A DNA stretch of 64,000 nt, from positions 41,383 through 105,382 of the forward strand of contig JABIHH010000070.1 of the NCBI GenBank assembly GCA_018649725.1, written 5' to 3'. Made by a program: the position numbers and the translations under genes. The notes under the pieces were generated by a model. The model had not been told where the DNA came from and searched no databases. It saw nothing but the letters and a program-made list of their open reading frames with translations. Positions within the stretch are counted from its first letter, which is position 1. Each line of letters opens with the position of its first letter. Below, piece by piece: positions 1 through 8,120 of this stretch. The stretch is from Rhodospirillaceae bacterium (GTDB taxonomy: Bacteria; Pseudomonadota; Alphaproteobacteria; Rhodospirillales; UBA2165).

Positions 1-113
1 CACAACTCTGCCCATCTTTTTACAAAGCCGAGGCCGTGCAAAATGCAGGCGCCTTCCGACAATTTGCCTCATCGATCAATCGCTCCTTGCTTGCCATGAT
101 GGGAGCTAAATAG
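1..113 (+). CDS. Indolepyruvate:ferredoxin oxidoreductase alpha subunit, C-terminal end (partial)
   Basis: Only the last 36 codons are in the window, in the frame starting at base 3 and ending at the TAG at 111-113. The visible peptide has a CPSFYKAE stretch, which fits the end of the ferredoxin-like iron-sulfur domain that closes IorA proteins. The next gene starts on the last base of this stop codon and encodes the cognate beta subunit, which is the main support for the call. The enzyme would oxidise aryl-pyruvates to aryl-acyl-CoA and reduce ferredoxin. The body of the protein lies outside the window, so family assignment is by context. Confidence 0.6.
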   Translation, partial: QLCPSFYKAEAVQNAGAFRQFASSINRSLLAMMGAK

Positions 114-1549
114 TGAACGAGCTAAAGCAAACTTCCATCATAGATCGTCCGATTTGCCTGTTGCTGGGCGCCCTTGGCGGCCAAGGTGGTGGCGTGCTTA
201 TTGACTGGCTGGTTGATGCAGCAAAACGGGCGGGCTACCCAGCGCAAGCAACTTCGACACCAGGTGTCGCCCAACGAACGGGCGCGACGACGTATTACTT
301 TGAGCTGTTCCCAGAGAAAAACCCTGCCGGTAGCCCGATCTTTACCTTCTTCCCGGCTTCCGGTGATCTTGATCTAATGATCGCGATGGAGCCGACCGAA
401 GCGGGACGCGCCATCGAACGCGGCTTTGTCACCGATTGCACGACGGTTATAAGTGCAACTGAACGGGTCTACTCGACGGCCGAAAAAGTTTCTGCAGGTG
501 ATGGCCGCATAGATGTTGCCCCTATCATTGAAGCGATCGACAAAGCGTCTAAAGAATTAATCCAACTGGATATGGCTGAACTTTCCGCCGGCACGGCAGC
601 GCGCGGTAACGCGATTGCCTTTGGTGCTGTCATCGGTAGTGGCATCCTACCGCTCACGGCGGATGAGTGCAGGGCCTCCATCGCGGCTAAAGGCGTCGCG
701 GTTGAAAGCAATCTCGCCGGCTTTGATATCGGCTTAAAGGCTGCCCAAGATGGCACAAAACCCGGCAAACAAGGTACGGATACGCTCTACAATGCAGCGC
801 CCGATGCCTTTATCTCTGCCATTGCAGAATTCCCGGCTGCCCCACGCGGCATTATTGGCCACGGGATAGCGAGGCTGATCGATTATCAAAACGACGCCTA
901 TGCGCGCACTTATCTAGAGCGCCTAAAACCCATCGCTGCCGCCGACAGTGATGAAAGCAAAAAGCTCACCGGCGAAGTGGCGCGTCACCTTGCCCGCTGG
1001 ATGAGTTTTGAAGATGTCATTCGGGTCGCCCAATTAAAAACCCGGCCCAACCGACTGGCCCGCATTCGAGATGAATTAAAAGTTGATGCGTCGACACCTT
1101 TGGTCGTCACCGACTATTTCAAGCCGGGTCGCGATGAAATGCTGAGCGTTGTGCCAAAAGCGTTCAGCTGGCTGGTGCCGAACCTCAAAAACGGTATGGC
1201 GGTTCACATGAAGACGGGCTCTGCCTTTGGCTATGCGATGCTCAAATTTATGGCAGCCCTCAAGCCGTTACGCGCAAGATCAGCGCAAAATAGCGAAGAA
1301 CAGGCCGCCATCGAACAATGGTTAAGCGCCGTCATTCAAGCCGCAGCTTCAGATAATTACCTCGCCTGCCAAACGGCCAATCTGGCGATTATGGCGAGGG
1401 GCTATGGCCGGGTACGCAAAACCGGCCTCGAAAAATTAAAAGCATTATTTTCTACTTGGGAAAACAGACTGGCCAGTGATCACGCCGGTCTTGCCGCCGA
1501 AGTGGATCAGTTAATCCTTCTCGCCAACAGCAATCCTGATGCGGGATAG
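113..1549 (+). CDS. iorB: Indolepyruvate oxidoreductase beta subunit with C-terminal extension (IorB family)
   Basis: The 478-residue protein begins with a 2-oxoacid oxidoreductase gamma-type domain (about residues 12-215), shown by the glycine-rich GALGGQGGGVL motif and the TPGVAQRTGATTYY segment typical of IorB. Residues about 230-470 are the long C-terminal extension (DUF6537-like) found in proteobacterial IorB proteins; classical archaeal IorB lacks it. The start is GTG at 113, overlapping the preceding stop by one base, with GGGAG inside the upstream gene as ribosome binding site. With IorA it should decarboxylate aryl-pyruvates using CoA and ferredoxin. Its position directly before hcrCAB suggests that it may supply reduced ferredoxin to that reductase; this is inference. 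Confidence 0.88.
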   Translation: MNELKQTSIIDRPICLLLGALGGQGGGVLIDWLVDAAKRAGYPAQATSTPGVAQRTGATTYYFELFPEKNPAGSPIFTFFPASGDLDLMIAMEPTEAGRAIERGFVTDCTTVISATERVYSTAEKVSAGDGRIDVAPIIEAIDKASKELIQLDMAELSAGTAARGNAIAFGAVIGSGILPLTADECRASIAAKGVAVESNLAGFDIGLKAAQDGTKPGKQGTDTLYNAAPDAFISAIAEFPAAPRGIIGHGIARLIDYQNDAYARTYLERLKPIAAADSDESKKLTGEVARHLARWMSFEDVIRVAQLKTRPNRLARIRDELKVDASTPLVVTDYFKPGRDEMLSVVPKAFSWLVPNLKNGMAVHMKTGSAFGYAMLKFMAALKPLRARSAQNSEEQAAIEQWLSAVIQAAASDNYLACQTANLAIMARGYGRVRKTGLEKLKALFSTWENRLASDHAGLAAEVDQLILLANSNPDAG

Positions 1550-1567
1550 TATTTAGTATGGGAAATT

Positions 1568-2071
1568 ATGATGAGTGAAAAACGAAATAAAACGCTGCTC
1601 CATTGTACGGTTAATGGCAAAGAGCGAGATGATGTCGTGAAAGACAATCTGCTTCTCGCCGATTACCTGCGCGAAGAGATCGGGCTTACCGGCACCAAGA
1701 TTGGGTGCGACGGCGGCGAATGCGGCTGCTGTACGGTTCTCATCGATGGTGTCCCACAGCACGCTTGCCTCAGACTGGCAGCCACCTGCCAAGAGGCAGA
1801 GATCGAAACCATTGAATCCGTTTCCGAAGAAGCACGACTGTCCGCTCTGCAACGCGGTTTCCATGAAAAGCTCGGCACCCAATGTGGTTTTTGTACCCCC
1901 GGCATGATTATGGCAGCAGAAGGCTTGTTGCGCGAAAACCCCAACCCCAGCGTCGATGAAATTCGCCAAGGACTGGCCGCCAATATCTGTCGCTGCACGG
2001 GCTACATTAAAATTATTGAATCCGTTCAATTTGCGATGGATGAGTTAAATTCTAAAGGAGCCGCCGCATGA
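1568..2071 (+). CDS. hcrC: 4-hydroxybenzoyl-CoA reductase-type gamma subunit, two [2Fe-2S] clusters
   Basis: This 167-residue protein has the two-domain iron-sulfur architecture of xanthine dehydrogenase small subunits. Cys47, 52, 55 and 67 form the plant-ferredoxin-type cluster site. Cys106, 109, 141 and 143 (CGFCTPG and CRCTGY motifs) form the second cluster site. The length is close to Thauera HcrC (about 161 residues, from memory). It would pass electrons between the flavin/4Fe-4S subunit and the molybdenum subunit. ATG at 1568 follows a GGGA; a second ATG at 1571 is equally possible. It overlaps hcrA by four bases (ATGA), so translational coupling is likely. Confidence 0.88.
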   Translation: MMSEKRNKTLLHCTVNGKERDDVVKDNLLLADYLREEIGLTGTKIGCDGGECGCCTVLIDGVPQHACLRLAATCQEAEIETIESVSEEARLSALQRGFHEKLGTQCGFCTPGMIMAAEGLLRENPNPSVDEIRQGLAANICRCTGYIKIIESVQFAMDELNSKGAAA

Positions 2072-4383
2072 ATGAAATCAAGCCAACACAATCCGTCGGT
2101 GTCCGAGTACCGCTCGTCGATGGCCCGGAGAAAGTTTCCGGCAAAGCACTCTATTCTGGTGACTTTATCCCTTCAGATTGCTTGGTCGGGCGCATCTTCA
2201 GAAGCCCGGTTTCCCACGCTGAGATCATCGAGGTCGATATCTCTGAAGCCCAAGCGTTACCTGGTGTAAAAGCCGTCATTACCGGTGATGAAACTGACGA
2301 GCCTTTTGGCATCTTGCCGATTGCCCGCTTCGAATTTCCGCTGGCTCGCGACAAAGTTCGCTATAAAGGTGAGCCGGTCGCTTGCGTTGCCGCAATCGAT
2401 GTCGCCACCGCCCAAAAAGCGATTGATCTAATTAAGTTCAAATATAAAGAACTCCCCGCCTATTTCACGTCGCAAGAAGCCATGGCCGAAGGGACTGTGA
2501 ACCTGCACGATCACCGTGAAGGCAATATCGAGCGCGAAGTTGATTTTGAGCTTGGCGAAGTAGATCCTGGCATGGAAGCCGCGGATCTGATTATGGAAGA
2601 GACATTTAATTGCGCGGAGATCGCTCAGGTTCAAAGTGAGCCCCACGCCGCGATTGCCGAATACGATCCGACCCGTGATTTCATGACGGTCCACGCCAGC
2701 ACCCAAGTGCCATATTACGGTCATAAGATGCTCGCCAAAACGCTTAAAATGGATGAAAGCAAAATCCGTATGATCAAGCCGTTTGTCGGTGGTGGATTTG
2801 GTTGCCGGACGGAATGCTTAAACGTTGAATTAATTTGCGCCCTGGTCGCCCGCGCGGCCGGTGGCACAGTTCGAATTGTGGTCAGCCGTGAAGAGACGTT
2901 TATCACTCATCGTGGCCGTCCGGAAACCGACGTCGAATTGAAAATCGGTGTCAAAAAAGATGGCACGATCACCGCCGTCGATTTCAAAGCCATTCAACGT
3001 GGCGGTGCCTATAGTGGCTATGGTGTAGTGACGATCCTCTATGCCGGCGGCTTGATGTTTGGCGTCTATGATTTGCCAGCGGTCCGCTATAAAGGCTTTC
3101 GGATTTTAACCAATACACCGCCGCCGGGCGCCATGCGTGGCCACGGCACAACCGATGTGCGTTTCGCCTTTGAAAATTTGTTCGATAAAATCGCGGATGA
3201 GCTCGGCATGGATTCCATTGAAATTCGCCGCAAGAATTTATTACAGGGTCCGAAATACGAAACCCTCAACGAGATGTTTATAAATTCTTACGGCCTGCCG
3301 GAATGTCTGGACTGGGTCGAAGAAAAAAGTGACTGGAAAGCACGCAAAGGTAAGATGGGGCCGAACAAAGGCCTAGGCGTGGCTTGCGCGCATTATCCAA
3401 GCGGCGCTTCTAAGCCTGTCAATTGGACTGGCGAGCCCCATGCAACGGTTCATCTCAAGCTCGATTGGGACGGCTCGATCACGCTGCTGACCGGCGCGCC
3501 GGAAATCGGCCAAGGCTCAACCACCATGGCAACGCAATGCGCGGCTGAGGTCCTGGGTCTCGATATGTCGCGTTTTCAAAGTCTCACCAGTGACAGTAAG
3601 CTGACGCCCAAAGACAACGGCTCCTATTCGTCGCGGGTCACCTACATGGTTGGCAACGCATCGATTGATGCCGCAACCAATCTCAAGAATATTTTGATTG
3701 AAGCCGCCGCCAAAAAGCTCGAAGTAAAACCCGAAGATGTTGAGTGCTTAGGCGAAGTTTACCGCGCCGGCACGCAAGATGAAGGCCTCAACTTTAACGA
3801 AGTTGTGCAGGCTGCCCTCGAAGGCACCGGCACCATTACGGTCAAAGGTAACTTTGATACGCTGCCTGAATCCTGGGGCACGAAGAAATACCGCGGCGGT
3901 GCAATTAGTGGCTCGATGGCCTATGCCTATGCCGCGCAAGTCGTTGAAGTCAGCATTGATCCAGACACCGCCGAGATCACGGTTGAGAAGGTTTGGGCGG
4001 CGCAAGATGTCGGCAAAGCCCTCAATCCATTGGCCGTTGAAGGTCAGATCGAAGGCTCCGTCTGGATGGGCATGGGCCAGGCGATTTCCGAAGGTACTCA
4101 ATATGTAAATGGCCTCGGCATCACCAACTCCATGCTCGACTACCGAGTGCCGACCATTGTGGAGAGCCCGCCGATTGAAGTTGGCATCATCGAGAGCATT
4201 GACCCGCATGGACCGTTTGGTGCGAAAGAAGCCGGTGAGACTTCGCTGGTCGCTTTCATCCCTGCCCTCACCAATGCCATTGCCGATGCGATTGGTGTGC
4301 GCCCGATCGATCTCCCCGTCACGCCGGATCGGCTTATGGAACTCATGGAAAATTATCAAGAAAAACAAGAGGTTGCTGAATAA
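2068..4383 (+). CDS. hcrA: 4-hydroxybenzoyl-CoA reductase-type alpha subunit (molybdopterin-binding)
   Basis: The 771-residue protein is a xanthine oxidase-family molybdopterin subunit. The N-terminal hammerhead domain (about residues 15-140) carries the VPLVDGPEKVSGKALYSGDF signature. The molybdopterin domains contain GGGFGCRTE at 241-249 and GPFGAKEAGE at 715-724, whose last Glu aligns with the family's catalytic glutamate. Length and position in a C-A-B gene order match HcrA, which reductively removes the para-hydroxyl of 4-hydroxybenzoyl-CoA to give benzoyl-CoA. General aldehyde or hydroxylase-type family members have the same fold, so substrate is judged mainly from the special beta subunit. 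It ends on the ATG of hcrB (TAATG overlap). Confidence 0.85.
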   Translation: MNEIKPTQSVGVRVPLVDGPEKVSGKALYSGDFIPSDCLVGRIFRSPVSHAEIIEVDISEAQALPGVKAVITGDETDEPFGILPIARFEFPLARDKVRYKGEPVACVAAIDVATAQKAIDLIKFKYKELPAYFTSQEAMAEGTVNLHDHREGNIEREVDFELGEVDPGMEAADLIMEETFNCAEIAQVQSEPHAAIAEYDPTRDFMTVHASTQVPYYGHKMLAKTLKMDESKIRMIKPFVGGGFGCRTECLNVELICALVARAAGGTVRIVVSREETFITHRGRPETDVELKIGVKKDGTITAVDFKAIQRGGAYSGYGVVTILYAGGLMFGVYDLPAVRYKGFRILTNTPPPGAMRGHGTTDVRFAFENLFDKIADELGMDSIEIRRKNLLQGPKYETLNEMFINSYGLPECLDWVEEKSDWKARKGKMGPNKGLGVACAHYPSGASKPVNWTGEPHATVHLKLDWDGSITLLTGAPEIGQGSTTMATQCAAEVLGLDMSRFQSLTSDSKLTPKDNGSYSSRVTYMVGNASIDAATNLKNILIEAAAKKLEVKPEDVECLGEVYRAGTQDEGLNFNEVVQAALEGTGTITVKGNFDTLPESWGTKKYRGGAISGSMAYAYAAQVVEVSIDPDTAEITVEKVWAAQDVGKALNPLAVEGQIEGSVWMGMGQAISEGTQYVNGLGITNSMLDYRVPTIVESPPIEVGIIESIDPHGPFGAKEAGETSLVAFIPALTNAIADAIGVRPIDLPVTPDRLMELMENYQEKQEVAE

Positions 4384-5357
4384 TGGAATATATGCCAAAC
4401 TTTCAACTCCATCGCCCTGAGAGTGCAGAGGAAGCTGTAAAGCTTCGGAATGAACAACCTGAAGCGCTTTTTGTCGCTGGCGGAACTGACATGATTGTCA
4501 ATGTCCGGCGTGGTATTGAACAACCGGAGAACCTCATCGATCTCAGCGCCGTGGAAGAACTTAAATCCATTAGCGAAGACAAGGATGGCCTCAATATTGG
4601 GGCGGGCGTCACGCTTAAGGAAATCTCGGACAGCGATAAAATCAATTCCGATTACCAAGCTGTTGGCGAAGCGGCCGCGGCTGTTGCGGGCATGACCCAT
4701 CAGCAATACGGCACGATCGGCGGCAATCTTTGCCTCGATACGCGTTGTCTCTATTACAACCAAAGTGAATGGTGGCGTCAAAGCAATGACTATTGCATGA
4801 AAGAACGCGGCGAAATATGCCATGTTGCTCCAGGTGGTAAGCGCTGCTTTGCGGCCTTCTCCGGCGACGTGGCACCAGCCATGTTGGTTTACCAGGCAGA
4901 AGTCACAATCGTCGGGTCAGACGGCACGCGCCGTATTCCGCTTGCCGAGATGTATCAAAATGATGGTATGGACCATCTAACCCTCAGTCCAGGAGAGCTG
5001 GTTACAGTTATTCATTTGCCTAAAGCGCTCGCCGGTTCACCGTCCCGCTACGAGAAAGCCCGCATTAGAGGCTCGATTGATTTTCCACTGGCCGGCGCTG
5101 CGGTACGACTTGAAATGGACGGTGATAAAGTCAAAGACTGTGCCATCGCGCTCACCGGCGTAAACCCCTTCCCGCAAAACATCAAAGGCACCGATGATTA
5201 TATCGGCGAAGCGCTGACCGAAGAGGCGCTTGATAAATTACGCGACAACGTCCGCAAGCAAGCCAAGCCGATGAAGACCACAACGGTGGCCCCCTGGTAT
5301 CGCCGCCGCGTCGTCGGCGCGCTCGCTAGAAGGCTAACGGCTGAGCTGGCGGGGTAG
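4383..5357 (+). CDS. hcrB: 4-hydroxybenzoyl-CoA reductase-type beta subunit, FAD plus extra [4Fe-4S]
   Basis: The 324-residue subunit has an FAD-binding domain (AGGTDMIV near residue 32 and GTIGGN at 110-115) followed by the C-terminal CO dehydrogenase flavoprotein domain. Between them lies an inserted loop with Cys122, 138, 146 and 155. The same four positions carry the additional [4Fe-4S] cluster of Thauera HcrB, as I recall them, and the total length also equals that protein. This loop distinguishes HcrB from ordinary xanthine dehydrogenase medium subunits and suits electron input from low-potential ferredoxin. It is the last gene of the operon and converges on the minus-strand decarboxylase operon, with 20 bases between. 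Confidence 0.87.
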   Translation: MEYMPNFQLHRPESAEEAVKLRNEQPEALFVAGGTDMIVNVRRGIEQPENLIDLSAVEELKSISEDKDGLNIGAGVTLKEISDSDKINSDYQAVGEAAAAVAGMTHQQYGTIGGNLCLDTRCLYYNQSEWWRQSNDYCMKERGEICHVAPGGKRCFAAFSGDVAPAMLVYQAEVTIVGSDGTRRIPLAEMYQNDGMDHLTLSPGELVTVIHLPKALAGSPSRYEKARIRGSIDFPLAGAAVRLEMDGDKVKDCAIALTGVNPFPQNIKGTDDYIGEALTEEALDKLRDNVRKQAKPMKTTTVAPWYRRRVVGALARRLTAELAG

Positions 5358-5377
5358 CTCTGCAAATTTCGGCAGTT

Positions 5378-5599
5378 TTAGTCGTCTGTCCGAATGAAGG
5401 AATCTGGTTGGGTACGTTTGGTTCCAAAAGTGATGGTCGTAATACCTGCGATGACCAGAGTGAAACCAATCATCAAAACAATCGAAGCCCAACCACCGGA
5501 AAGTTCGGGGGCAACAAGTCTGACGAGGGCAACGCCCAGAAAAGCGATAGTCGTACCGCCGATCCAATAGGCTTTTTTATCTCTCATCACCTGGTTCAT
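5378..5599 (-). CDS. Small two-helix membrane protein at the end of the decarboxylase operon
   Basis: The 73-residue protein has a short basic N-terminus, two likely membrane helices (about residues 11-30 and 36-58) and a polar C-terminal tail. Its ATG at 5597-5599 overlaps the stop of the sodium pump beta subunit (ATGA), so it should be translated with it. A longer upstream reading is possible but lies within the beta-subunit gene and is not needed. I do not recognise the family. Position suggests an accessory or assembly subunit, comparable in size only to the epsilon subunit of Veillonella methylmalonyl-CoA decarboxylase; no sequence relation is claimed. Confidence 0.65.
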   Translation of the reverse strand: MNQVMRDKKAYWIGGTTIAFLGVALVRLVAPELSGGWASIVLMIGFTLVIAGITTITFGTKRTQPDSFIRTDD

Positions 5600-6801
5600 C
5601 GTAGCAACGTCACATAGATGCCGGCGATAATGGCGGAAGTTATCACGCCCGATATACTCGCCCCCATCGCCCAAGGCAGGATAACGGCGTGCTTGTTGGC
5701 TGCCCTCGCCTCTTTCTGCGCGACTTTGGCAGTTGTCGGGATACATGACACGCCCGAGATGCCGATCGTCGGGTTAAAGTTGCGGCCACCGAATCGATAG
5801 ACCAGTAATCCACCGAGTATACCGCCGATGCCCGACAGCAACAAAGCGGTAATACCCAAAAATAAAAGCAGAAGAACTTTCGGATTGAGGATCGTGTTGG
5901 CTTCGAAAAGGACACCCAAAAGAAGGCCGAGAAAGAACGTCGCGCCGTAAAGAACCGGGCCCGAAAGGAAGTCCACGAATTGTTTGACGCCCGATTCTCG
6001 GACAATAACGCCCAGGAAGAACGACATGAACAGCGGTGCGGCCACCGGGAACAGCAGACTAAGGAGGGTCGACGTAATGACCGCGAAGGTTACCTTTTCT
6101 GCCTTGGATACATTTGGAATGTTACTCGGATCCATTTTAAGACCGCGGATATTCTTGGGAATCATCAACCGAACCAAATAGGGGTATCCGGCGTACGCCA
6201 AGCTCAGATAAAGATAGGCGACGATGGTGATGGGTACGAACAGGTCCCTGGCCAGCAAAAGCGAGGTATAGAGAACCATGGGCGCATCAGCGCTTCCGAC
6301 CATGGCAATCGCCGCGGCTTCGTTGAACGGCAATCCCATGGCGACGGCAATGGGAAAGGTCAGCACGGTTCCCAATTCCGCGCAAATCGCAATAATCATG
6401 CAGCGAACCGGTGAAATCAGCAGGTAGCCAATGTCAGAAAGAGTGCCAATACCCATGAAGATCAGGGTGGCAATCAAACCATTACTAAAGCTGAAGGTAT
6501 AAAGTGGTTGCAGGAAATTTATCTGTAAGACATCCATAAGCTGGGCAGGATCGCTCGCAATCGGGTCGATGAACAGCGTACCAGTGGTCGTCGCAGAGAG
6601 ATAAAGAACGCCCGCATTAACCGAAGACATGCCAAATCCCATTGGGATCATAATAAGGGGTTCCAGCGTTCCTTTAACGCCCAAATAGACAAACATAAAA
6701 CCTAGAAGAATCAGGACTATCCGCGCAATGGCGATAACCGGATCGCCTTCCACCATAGTTGCAATTCCTTGAAATATTTGAAGTATTTCTATTTCCGGCA
6801 T
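5596..6801 (-). CDS. gcdB: Na+-translocating decarboxylase beta subunit (GcdB/OadB/MmdB family)
   Basis: This 401-residue, highly hydrophobic protein has about nine to eleven membrane segments. It carries the conserved GSADAPMVLY motif (Asp172), the family's sodium-site aspartate region, and near the C-terminus the GISGVSCIPTTAKVAQKEA segment typical of these beta subunits. It decarboxylates carboxybiotin on the carrier protein and couples this to Na+ export across the inner membrane. It follows the gamma-like subunit and biotin carrier in the same direction. Sequence alone does not separate GcdB from MmdB or OadB; the alpha subunit in this operon points to glutaconyl-CoA. Confidence 0.88.
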   Translation of the reverse strand: MPEIEILQIFQGIATMVEGDPVIAIARIVLILLGFMFVYLGVKGTLEPLIMIPMGFGMSSVNAGVLYLSATTTGTLFIDPIASDPAQLMDVLQINFLQPLYTFSFSNGLIATLIFMGIGTLSDIGYLLISPVRCMIIAICAELGTVLTFPIAVAMGLPFNEAAAIAMVGSADAPMVLYTSLLLARDLFVPITIVAYLYLSLAYAGYPYLVRLMIPKNIRGLKMDPSNIPNVSKAEKVTFAVITSTLLSLLFPVAAPLFMSFFLGVIVRESGVKQFVDFLSGPVLYGATFFLGLLLGVLFEANTILNPKVLLLLFLGITALLLSGIGGILGGLLVYRFGGRNFNPTIGISGVSCIPTTAKVAQKEARAANKHAVILPWAMGASISGVITSAIIAGIYVTLLR

Positions 6802-6803
6802 AA

Positions 6804-6974
6804 TTAGGACGTCCCTTCGTTGTCTGGTGCAGGCCCATTTGCCGCGGCGCGCTTTTCCTTCATACCGATGACGCCAAATATCAACTTAATCGACCAAGCC
6901 ACAACAATAGAAATTAACGCCGCAAGCCCATAGACGAAAAACATCAAATTGACCGATTCCCAAAAATTTTCCAT
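6804..6974 (-). CDS. Small OadG/GcdD-like gamma subunit
   Basis: The 56-residue protein starts MENFWESVNLMFFVYG and has one membrane helix (about residues 9-36) followed by a charged, Ala/Pro-containing tail. This is the layout of the gamma/delta subunit that anchors the carboxyltransferase to the membrane pump in sodium-translocating decarboxylases. It ends two bases before the beta-subunit start codon. The tail is short compared with OadG, so the call rests on topology and gene order. Confidence 0.72.
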   Translation of the reverse strand: MENFWESVNLMFFVYGLAALISIVVAWSIKLIFGVIGMKEKRAAANGPAPDNEGTS

Positions 6975-7060
6975 TCAACTCTTCCCTAACTGGCTGTTTC
7001 CCGAAACTACCGAGATTGCAAACCCGGTGGATTTTCATCCTCGAAGATTTTCCGTACCGG

Positions 7061-7276
7061 TTATTCCAGAACGATCAACACGTCGTTGGTTTCGACCTCG
7101 TCTTCTTCTTTTACTTTAATCTCAACGACCTTTCCATCCGATGGAGCGTAAATCGGATTTTCCATTTTCAAAGCTTCGAGGATGAGTAGCTCATCATCTT
7201 CGGCCACGTCATCTCCGACCGACACATGAATTTTCCAAATTGACCCTGACATTGGGGCGATGATATTTACGCTCAT
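7061..7276 (-). CDS. Stand-alone biotin carrier protein of the decarboxylase complex
   Basis: The 71-residue protein is a minimal biotinyl domain. The EALKMENP motif places the biotin-accepting lysine at Lys37, with the paired-hammerhead glycines (APMSG and PSDGKV) on each side. The canonical Met before the lysine is Leu here. GcdC and MmdC proteins usually have a long Ala/Pro linker before this domain; it is absent, so this is a bare domain. It should shuttle the carboxyl group from the carboxyltransferase to the membrane pump. BioY upstream in the same operon fits the need for biotin. Confidence 0.88.
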   Translation of the reverse strand: MSVNIIAPMSGSIWKIHVSVGDDVAEDDELLILEALKMENPIYAPSDGKVVEIKVKEEDEVETNDVLIVLE

Positions 7277-7367
7277 GGTGAATACTCCTTATCTTTCGTG
7301 GTGTGGCATCCCGTTTCGTTAGCACTTTCCGGACCCAGCAATATTATATATTTCGAGACAATTCCCG

Positions 7368-7961
7368 CTAGCTTTTACGTGTTAGAAATTTCCAACAAAA
7401 CGGCAACACCAATGCAGCCAGGGCTATTTTAAAAGCCGCTCCCCACAAGAACGGCAGAACGCCAAACTGAAAGGCCTTGGCCATACCGATAAGATGCGAC
7501 AGCCAAACATAGCCAAATCCAAAGATCAACGCTGTACCCAGGATCATCGCCGCCAGAGTTGTCAAAAAGTTACGATCCCAGCCACGTTCGCCAAGATAAC
7601 CGACTGCCATTGCCGAGGCTAGAAAGCCGGCTAAATAACCACCAGTCGGCCCCGCCATATAAGCAAGGCCGATCCCTTTCGCCGGAGTGCCGGCAAATAC
7701 CGGAAGGCCAAATGCGCCCTCAGCGAGATAAAGCAGCACGGTCACTGCACCCAACCGCCAACCAAATGCCATACCGATGACCAGGACAGCAAATGTCTGC
7801 ATGGTCATGGGCACCGGATAAAACGGCACTTGAATTTTGGCCGATACCGTCAACAGCGCCGTTCCGGCTACGGCCAGAATAATTTTGCGAAGCAGGCTAT
7901 CCGTCGATGCCGGCCAGGCGATGCCGAGCAGAGTCGGTTGAACGTTCAAAATTCCTTGCAT
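7368..7961 (-). CDS. bioY: Biotin transporter BioY
   Basis: This 197-residue protein has about six membrane segments and the BioY core motifs AKIQVPFYPVPMTMQTFAVL and the YMAGPTGGYLAGF stretch near the middle. BioY is the S-component that binds biotin in the membrane; it works with an ECF module or alone. I chose ATG at 7961 because AAGGA lies eight bases before it; an upstream in-frame ATG at 8027 has no such support. It sits between gcdA and the biotin carrier gene, coupling vitamin uptake to synthesis of a biotin enzyme. No convincing BioR-type operator precedes it. Confidence 0.9.
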   Translation of the reverse strand: MQGILNVQPTLLGIAWPASTDSLLRKIILAVAGTALLTVSAKIQVPFYPVPMTMQTFAVLVIGMAFGWRLGAVTVLLYLAEGAFGLPVFAGTPAKGIGLAYMAGPTGGYLAGFLASAMAVGYLGERGWDRNFLTTLAAMILGTALIFGFGYVWLSHLIGMAKAFQFGVLPFLWGAAFKIALAALVLPFCWKFLTRKS

Positions 7962-8120
7962 CACTGTATCCTTTTCTTCCAAGTTTTTATTGAGTGATTG
8001 CCCTGGACAGGTTGCGGGTCGGAGCACTCAAAATTTATCCAAATCTACTTAACTCGTACCTTTTTTTAACTGACATGAAAACTGGTTTCCCAATTGTAAT
8101 GGCCTGCCTTCATGAGAATT

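Noticed and set aside
3748..4398. Minus-strand frame of 216 residues over the hcrA 3-prime end.
   Set aside because: It lies wholly within hcrA and hcrB starts; codon-periodicity shadow of a GC-rich third position, no family pattern.
7340..7356. AT-rich sequence between bioY and the biotin carrier gene resembling a BioR operator.
   Set aside because: It matches only eight of ten consensus positions, lies downstream of bioY and in an AT-rich gap; not convincing.
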